Positions 57,715 to 64,000 of a stretch of 64,000 bases of DNA are shown one piece after another. Position numbers and translations under genes: made by a program. Source of the stretch: Actinostola sp. cb2023. Lineage: Eukaryota > Cnidaria > Anthozoa > Actiniaria > Actinostolidae. Under the pieces are notes generated by a model that saw only the letters and a list, made by a program, of their open reading frames with translations, made no database searches and had not been told where the DNA came from. The stretch spans positions 91,001 through 155,000 of the forward strand of contig JAUJYZ010000693.1 of NCBI GenBank assembly GCA_033675265.1, given 5' to 3'. Every line of letters starts with the position of its first letter. Position 1 is the stretch's first letter.

Positions 57715-58055
57715 TAAAAAGTCCATGATGTTTTACAATGTAAAAAGACTTACGTTTCGAGAGGTGAATATGGTGGTGAATATGTCGCCATTGTTGGTTA
57801 TTTTCAGTACCCCGCCGCGTACGAAACCCGGTACGGGATATCCATGTACCATTCGGTGGTCAGGCCTGTTTATGGATAAAGACAGCTTATTATATATACT
57901 TATAATATAAAAGACCGTGATGTTTTACAATGTAAAAAGACTTACGTTTCGAGAGGTGAATATCAGTACCCTGCAGCATACGAAACCGGTACGGGATATA
58001 CATGTACCATTCGGTGGTCAGGCCTGTTATGGATAAAGACAGCTTATTAAAGAAA
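57715..58055 (+). repeat. Tandem duplication of about 170 bp
   Basis: gatgttttacaatgtaaaa...cggtggtcaggcctg occurs at 57727-57893 and again at 57910-58050. The second copy lacks about 30 bp of the first. Confidence 0.9.
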
Positions 58056-58621
58056 ATGAAGTTCATAATACAATACAATACAATAACTTTTATAAAACAT
58101 CAGGATATTGCAAGCAGAGAAGAGTAGTGCCAAAGAAGACAAGATTTGTGGTTCGCTGTCATGGCGTCAGTCTTCGTTTGCCGCCATATCGTGATGTGCT
58201 GTCATAAAAGCGGCGTCCATATGGCTGTATCGCTCAAAATAACATTATTGTCGTATAAGATAACTAGAAAGACATTTACTGACCAGTATTTTCGAGTAGA
58301 AAGGACAGAAATTATTCTTAAAGTTCAGTTTTCCCCGGGAAATTCTTGTACAGTTCGACTTCATCTTGTCATGAACACTCTTTGTGCATTGTGGGTAAAT
58401 TTACCATAAATGCATTGCGAGATGTCTCACCTGACTAAATAGCACAGGAAGCCCAAGAATTTATACAATCACAGGAGTTTTAGCTCTGATTGGTCGGGGT
58501 GTTTTTCGCGCCGCGATATGCTGATCTACCGAGTAGATTTATCATATCATATCTAATACGCTGTGACACATACTCTATTTGGGAGATGGCGCTCCTACAA
58601 ATGGGCTCCTGACAGTGATTG
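58056..58621. other. No recognisable gene
   Basis: Includes an 87-codon frame (58146-58409) with no known motif; a CpG-containing, promoter-like flavour around 58500 is not enough for a call. Confidence 0.45.
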
Positions 58622-58660
58622 ATGTATGCATGTATGTATGTATGTATGTATGTATGTATC
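58622..58660. repeat. ATGT microsatellite
   Basis: About eight atgt units. Confidence 0.95.
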
Positions 58661-59165
58661 TCGTTTAAGCAATATGAGTCATTTTAAATCCCGCGATATT
58701 ATGATAAGCGGTCTCCCGGCAGTCCGAAATTCTATCCGAAATTTCCATCAAAATAAATATATTTATCAAAATCAAACTACTCTAAGTTTGTTTAGAAATA
58801 CCAAGCGCTTCTGTTGAGGTGGATAGATTTAAAAATGAAGTGTTCGCTTACGCTCGGCACAGAGTACGAACGAGTCACGGAAGGCACTTTCTATCAGTAC
58901 CACAGGAAACCGAATCTATATACTACCTTGATTATCGTTCGAAATTCCCGCTCTTTAGGAAGCCCAAGCTTCATATATAGAACAGTGGTAGTAACACGTA
59001 AACTTACGAGGATTCAAACTGAATGCGGCCAAAAATATCATAATCAGTATTAATCTTATAGATATCTATGTATATATTTGTCACATTTTAGTTTAATTAT
59101 TTTATTGTTGGTGCATGATGTCTAACGACTTTACCAACTTAATAAATGTAGATGTAGATGTAGAA
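58661..59165 (+). other. Possible 3' tail of a non-LTR retrotransposon
   Basis: The segment ends ccaacttaataaatgtagatgtagatgtag. A final short repeat of this kind after an AATAAA-like word is typical of some LINE and SINE tails. I recognise no coding motif upstream. Confidence 0.3.
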
Positions 59166-59326
59166 AATAACCGAAGTCAGAGTAATTTTGCTCTTTCCGT
59201 GCTCATTGAGCCTTGACAATGACGACCAGTTGGTCAACTCTAAAAGTGAGCTGTGTTTATCCTCAAAAGGAACCACTTTGCAGATCGTAATTTGGGGATT
59301 TTAATGAAGAATCCAATTCACAATGA

Positions 59327-61744
59327 CACTCGTTCTCAGCTAACAGGGACAATTGGCTGTTTAAAAAGTTGGAAAAAAAAGTTTTCCCAATTGTCCCTTT
59401 AACAGCAATTTTAAAGTTATCAATACCCATTCTTTATGTTTCTGAACTTGGATAAGAAATGACCTAGCGGTTCGTGAGTTACGGCAAAAACTATTAAGCC
59501 CCTCCTTCGTTGAAAAAAGCTAATTGTTTTTACGACTGCTTGCAAAAAATGTTATGAACATTGCAAATAGATACTTTTAACATACAAAATTGTTATCGTT
59601 TTAAGAAAAAGTGTGTCCGAGTAAAGTAAACTTTATTGCCACAGAAGTGAAGTTTGACCCAAAAAATATTCTTACAATACCGCAAGCATTTTCGCATTTT
59701 TGCCAGGATTAATTTGTGCTATTTATTTTTCTTTCCTGTTTCTTTAATCCTGGGAACTACAAGTTAAAAGTCCCATAAATTCAAATGTTATGAACTATTA
59801 TCCTTGATAAAACACTCACTTCCTAGCAATCTACGCCTGAGCACTAGCAAAGAGGGCTATAAACTTGGTAACGTAATTTACAAACAACCGGTAACGTAAT
59901 TTACACCACCATAATAATCACCCGATAACCCTTTCTTTTGACATCTATCAGTCGAATACGATACACAATGACCATTTTAGCCTTACTTAATGGTTTAAGA
60001 TATCATTTTCATTGAAAACTCGAAACAAGTCGGTTATTTTTTGAAACATGTATAAAAATATTGAAACATAACAACAAGCTAGCATGAACTATAAACTTGA
60101 ACTCAGTTTGAAGCTGTTCACTCACTGATGGCTTTTGGAAGCCAAACGTGATTGTCCTGCCGATTGTGTGTAACATATATTCTGCTAATATCTTTTTCTA
60201 AAATCACTATTTGATATTACAAACTTTTGGTAACGTAATTTGTGAATAATCAATTTTAACTATGCATATGATGACGAAAATCATACAGTAATTCAACTAA
60301 ATAAGATAGAATCAATAATTATTGTAAATTACAATATAAGTCTTAAATTCTCACTTAAGTTTACTGCTGAAATGTTTAAGTTCAGTTCAGTCAAAACTCA
60401 GTTATAGCATACATGACGTTGATCGATCGACTCCATCGTTAATTGCCTCGGTAAATTTAAAGGCACGCCCAGTTTTGCCGATGGTGACTGGAGGCTGAAT
60501 CACACAAAGCATGTATTTTCTTTGTACCCACAAGACATTTTCTTGACCAGGCCACTTGCATTGCATTTAGTCGTTCTGGAAATCCTCTAGGAAATCCTTA
60601 GGAAAAGATGAATTGAGTGTAACGTGTAAATTACGTTACCGACACTATATTTGCCAGATCAATTAAATGTGTTCAAATAACTAAATCATACTGCTTCTTT
60701 TCGTTCAGTAGTGTGTCTCTACAGCTGACGGGGAAAAGGCTAAATGATTTTGACTCCATGTTTACCTTTAAATGTATTCAAAACAGCCACCAACTCAATT
60801 TGCTCAATGAGAATTTGATTTCTTCAAAATCTTACGCAATAAGTCCCCAAATGTCACATTGATTGCATCATCGTACGTGTACATGCACAAGCTATGCTGT
60901 CGCAATATCATATTCTGTTAAGAAATGCCTGCGTCACGATGTCACTATCTCGACTTTTATCAGTCACCGGTAAATTACGTTACCGTAACGTAATTTACAT
61001 TGTCCTTTTAATCCTGTCTACTGACAGATAACAAAATTACAGTTACAGGAAAACAGCCTTACCCTTTATTGAGCTCTTTATAAGTACATTACCTAAAATA
61101 ATACTTACCGACTTGCCGCGTCCACTACGTAAAATATTGCCCATGAAACATGGTAACGTAATTTACAAAACAAAACAAAAAACTCCAATTCAGTGAGGAT
61201 TTAACTTCTTTTTTCCCGGTACGTTGGAACAATCCCTTACTTGTGCTTGATATATTGACGTCCAATGGCAGTAAAGGTAAAACAACACAAAAAGCATGCG
61301 AGGAGTAGAAACGAAGCGGGTAAAATATTGACTTGGAGAGCTGGTAACGTAATTTACCTAAAACCATGCGACAGCAATTCGTAATTAAATTTTTCAGAGG
61401 CAACGGGACTCAAACGCTTACAGTTGATGGAATTACAAACCTTTGTGTAAAATCTCAAGACAGGCATGATGTTCCGTACAATCGCCTAAGTGTTTACTAC
61501 TATAAAACTCATTCATACCTGTTATTTTTAGCGTGCGACAGCCTCTTTTTGGCTACTTTGGATAAAACAAAAATTCACAAAAAAATAACCTGACACGCCA
61601 CCGTGATAATTTTTTTCTTGGTAACTTCTTATATGATAAGGATGAAAAGAAAGAGTGTTTTAGTGTTGTAAAGCCCATATCATGCCAGGAATAAACACTT
61701 AAAGTGCTGTGACATCAATTGCCCCTGTTAGCTGAGAATGAGTG
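59327..61744. mobile_element. 2.4-kb element with inverted ends and repeated 15-mer
   Basis: cactcgttctcagctaacag (59327) is mirrored near 61716-61744 (ctgttagctgagaatgagtg) with a few mismatches. Between them the word ggtaacgtaatttac or its complement occurs at 59867, 59890, 60229 (variant), 60626, 60970, 60984 (overlapping variant), 61152 and 61342. No transposase is visible. The left end has an additional hairpin (gggacaattgg...ccaattgtccc). Confidence 0.6.
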
Positions 61745-61899
61745 AACAAACGGCAAAACAAAACAAGAACGACCGAAAGTTTTGAAGAGTAGCAGTATTC
61801 ATAACACTCATAATGATATGCGAAAATGAAATAAGGTACAATAATACCCCCATTGGCAGCTAGGTGTGCATAGGCACGTGGATGACGCTATGAGATGAC

Positions 61900-61906
61900 T
61901 ATAAAA
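61900..61906 (+). promoter_or_regulatory. TATA box of the second Ngaro/DIRS-like 5' end
   Basis: tataaaa 107 bp before the ATG at 62013, a layout like that of the element at 9934. Confidence 0.45.
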
Positions 61907-62012
61907 TACGTAATCCACGTGGAACACTCCCTTCGTGCTCAGTTCTCCAGCGGAACAGTGGTCAGACAAACGTCTTCTTCTAAAAAGTACGACCACGCGA
62001 ATCTATCTAGCT

Positions 62013-62215
62013 ATGGCAGAAGTTCAGTTCCCTGAAGAGCCAGCCGACCCTCCGGCAGTACCGCAAGTTATTCCTGTCATTCCTGCACCGGTGGCTGCAC
62101 CAGTAGTGCCAATAGTTCCACCGCCGGCCGTTGCACAAGTTCAAGAAGTAGAAGCATGCAGCAATAGCTCCACCGGTGGCTCCGCAAGCTCAGCAACAAG
62201 AAGGGGAACTTGAGG
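62013..62215 (+). pseudogene. Leader exon like that of a Ngaro/DIRS-type gag
   Basis: The ATG at 62013 opens an Ala/Pro/Gln/Val-rich segment (AEVQFPEEPADPPAVPQV...) that resembles the leader exon at 10131-10295 in composition and length. It ends in a donor (gaacttgag|gtaaat). A small shift near 62155 is needed to keep one frame to the donor. Downstream gag or RT exons are not found within the remaining 1.8 kb, so only the 5' end of such an element seems present. Confidence 0.42.
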
Positions 62216-62993
62216 TAAATATGTCCAGGTTGATTTGCTTTAGTAAGAAATGTTATTGTCCCGTTATTGTGCACGGGTGAGGTGTATCACCGGTTTTATC
62301 TGAAAATAGCTTCCAAACTTTCCAAGCAACCAGTACGCCCCCTTCCGGCTCAACCGATTTCTCAAATATATTATATATAGTCATTAATTATTTATATTTA
62401 GCACTAAAATAACAGAACACGTTAGCACGAATTAATTAAAACCTCCCCTTTCTAAGCCTCACTTTCATGTCCGCCTACTCAGTAACAAATCCTCCCCACT
62501 TTCCTCCCCCTTCCTCCCTTGTCTCGAGTCTCTCTAACATGGTTATTTGCAGGTTATAATTTTACTTTGCTTTAGTTTGGGCTGCTTGGCATTTGCATAT
62601 TTGTCCTCGTCGCCTTTTCATTCCACGTGTTACGCTCGCTTTAACATGCCTTCATAATTAGTTCCCATTATGCATGTTTCTTACTCACTTGCATTAAAGT
62701 GTATATGCAGTGAAAATTTTATTTGATAAATTGTTAGACTTTTGTATTACTTTTAAGAGAAAAAAAGAATTTTTGAATTCGGTTCAATATGTTTCGAGAT
62801 ATTCACGATTGAATATGCCATTTTGAGTGCGACATTTACCGCTCGGCCAAACGCTGATACGTCACAGAAATGACGTATGTGGTTGTACACAAAAATTTGC
62901 ATAATACTTTTTCAGCGTAAACACACAGGATTCTACAGGATTAGTGACGATTTTGAAAAGACTCTCTCGTCGCCGTAAAAAAAAAACTATCAC
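62216..62993. other. Putative intron or intergenic stretch
   Basis: Contains a C/T-rich run (62489-62525) and an acceptor-like tatttgcag (about 62545). No coding sequence seen. Confidence 0.4.
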
Positions 62994-62999
62994 TTGAAA

Positions 63000-63241
63000 A
63001 TGCTTTTTATGGACGAAACTACCATTGAACAGTCCATTCTAGTCGAAGGATTGACAACAGAAGTAAAACCGACTGAAGAATTAACGGTCAATTTAGGCGG
63101 CCACGAGCGTAATTTCACTTCAATGAATGACATAACCGTACCACTAGTTTCGTCTTCTGCTGGTTTCCTTCTGCTTTACGGCATAAGCTACTATAAAAGA
63201 TCCAAACAAGGACTGATCAAATCCAGGAATGTGGATGAGTC
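63000..63241 (+). CDS. Possible first exon of a host gene, function unknown
   Basis: The ATG at 63000 opens 80 residues starting MLFMDETTIEQSILVEGL, with one short hydrophobic run (VPLVSSSAGFLLLYGISYY) near the C-terminal half, then a basic stretch. The frame ends at a strong donor, gagtc|gtaagt, at 63241/63242. No family recognised. The absence of internal damage and the consensus donor favour a real first exon, but transposon origin is not excluded. Confidence 0.4.
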
Positions 63242-64000
63242 GTAAGTTTTAAAAGTGAAAATATGTAGCTAGATTGTTCGCCGACTGAGCTGAGCATGAT
63301 ACTGATACGGCTGAAATTTAATGGTAGCTGTCGCTAAAATGTAAACAAACCCGGACAAACTATCGAGCGTGCCGGTTTTACTACACGATTCATTTTATTC
63401 TTACCGTATTTCGATTATTTTTAGTATTAAACTTATTTTCTCTTCAATATTTTATAATATTAGTTCTAGGATCCAGAGATTGTGCCTCGCACCACAAACA
63501 ACATAGACCGGAGTTCCACAACATAAGTACCCTGCGAGCAGGGTTTTTTTTCTACTCGCCCAGGAAGGTAGCGACGAGAAAACAAACCCCTGCCGGTCCT
63601 CGCGACTATTTCTGTTGAGCATGCGCGAACGTGACGTTGCAAAACGTCATTTTCCACAGGCAGCCCAAGCAGTATACTTAAAAATGTCTCGAAATGTACA
63701 AACATTGCTCAATAAACTGACATTGACACATTTATTTACACTTATTTTGTGGTCTTTTGAAGTTCCAGAGTCATTTAGTGGTATTTTTAGCCATCTGAAT
63801 CCTCCCCGTAAGAAAAATGACAAGGCAGTAAACCTCCATGGCGAGTGTCCCTCACTCAAATGCTTTTAACTCCGTAGAAAATTCACCCGAAGACCTATCA
63901 TCCCCAAAGCCATTTAGATCGATAAATTTGCTTTCCATCCATACCTAATTTGTCGGAAGTTAGTCTCGATGCGAGCGAGAAATTCACGATAATCCAACAA
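63242..64000. other. No recognisable gene; short palindrome
   Basis: ccctgc ga gcaggg at 63530-63543 forms a small hairpin within GC-richer sequence. Overlapping short frames at 63615-63869 lack known motifs. If 63000-63241 is an exon, this is its first intron. Confidence 0.4.

Noticed and set aside
58814..59053. 79-codon frame as LINE coding end
   Set aside because: No RT or endonuclease motif; only the tail-like end at 59140-59165 is suggestive.

Overview
The window is animal nuclear DNA made almost entirely of transposable elements and satellite arrays. The mix of families (BEL LTR element, Ngaro-like tyrosine-recombinase retrotransposon, hAT, Tc1/IS630-like DDE, Penelope-like and Crypton-like remnants, TTAA- and TA-flanked MITEs, an OTU/2A module) and several protein families I know mainly from corals and sea anemones suggest an anthozoan cnidarian. 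That is an inference: no host gene fixes the species. The only candidate host coding sequence is a possible first exon near 63.0-63.24 kb.

0-9.3 kb: an 8-bp-duplication hAT element (35-2497) with a once-frameshifted transposase, a foldback element, a degraded MITE, an exon remnant of an uncharacterised family, a foldback with an AAT/ATT microsatellite in one arm, a 2.1-kb C-rich 22-bp minisatellite and a TTAA-flanked MITE. 9.9-16.4 kb: a Ngaro-like element with split direct repeats (A1...B1-A2-B2), an intron-split gag leader, RT/RNase H and tyrosine recombinase. Its intron carries a minisatellite whose units mimic splice sites.

17.8-36.9 kb is a nest. A large foldback with satellite-like arms was entered by a 12.9-kb BEL element (matching 806-bp LTRs, GACTA duplications). 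The BEL pol gene was then split at a TTAA by a 4.85-kb foldback that carries about 800-bp inverted arms, a 17-bp satellite array and a gene-exon fragment. 34.5-38.9 kb holds 93-bp and about 70-bp satellites, the second interrupted by an 863-bp MITE with 8-bp duplications.

39-51 kb has Crypton-like and Penelope-like remnants, a 66-bp array open on both strands, and three TA-flanked inverted-repeat elements nested one inside another. 51.16-57.02 kb is the most interesting locus: a TA-flanked transposon with 36-bp inverted ends and CACGTG motifs inside both ends. It carries two convergent genes, a PB1-domain/zinc-knuckle protein (+) and an IS630/Tc1-like DDE transposase (-). The transposase is split by a 1.9-kb inverted-repeat insert with an ORF holding three 22-residue repeats, a 2A-like GDIEVNPGP motif and a partial OTU domain. 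59.3-61.7 kb is bounded by inverted repeats and holds eight copies of a GGTAACGTAATTTAC motif. The window ends with what looks like the 5' end of another Ngaro/DIRS-type element and the possible host first exon.
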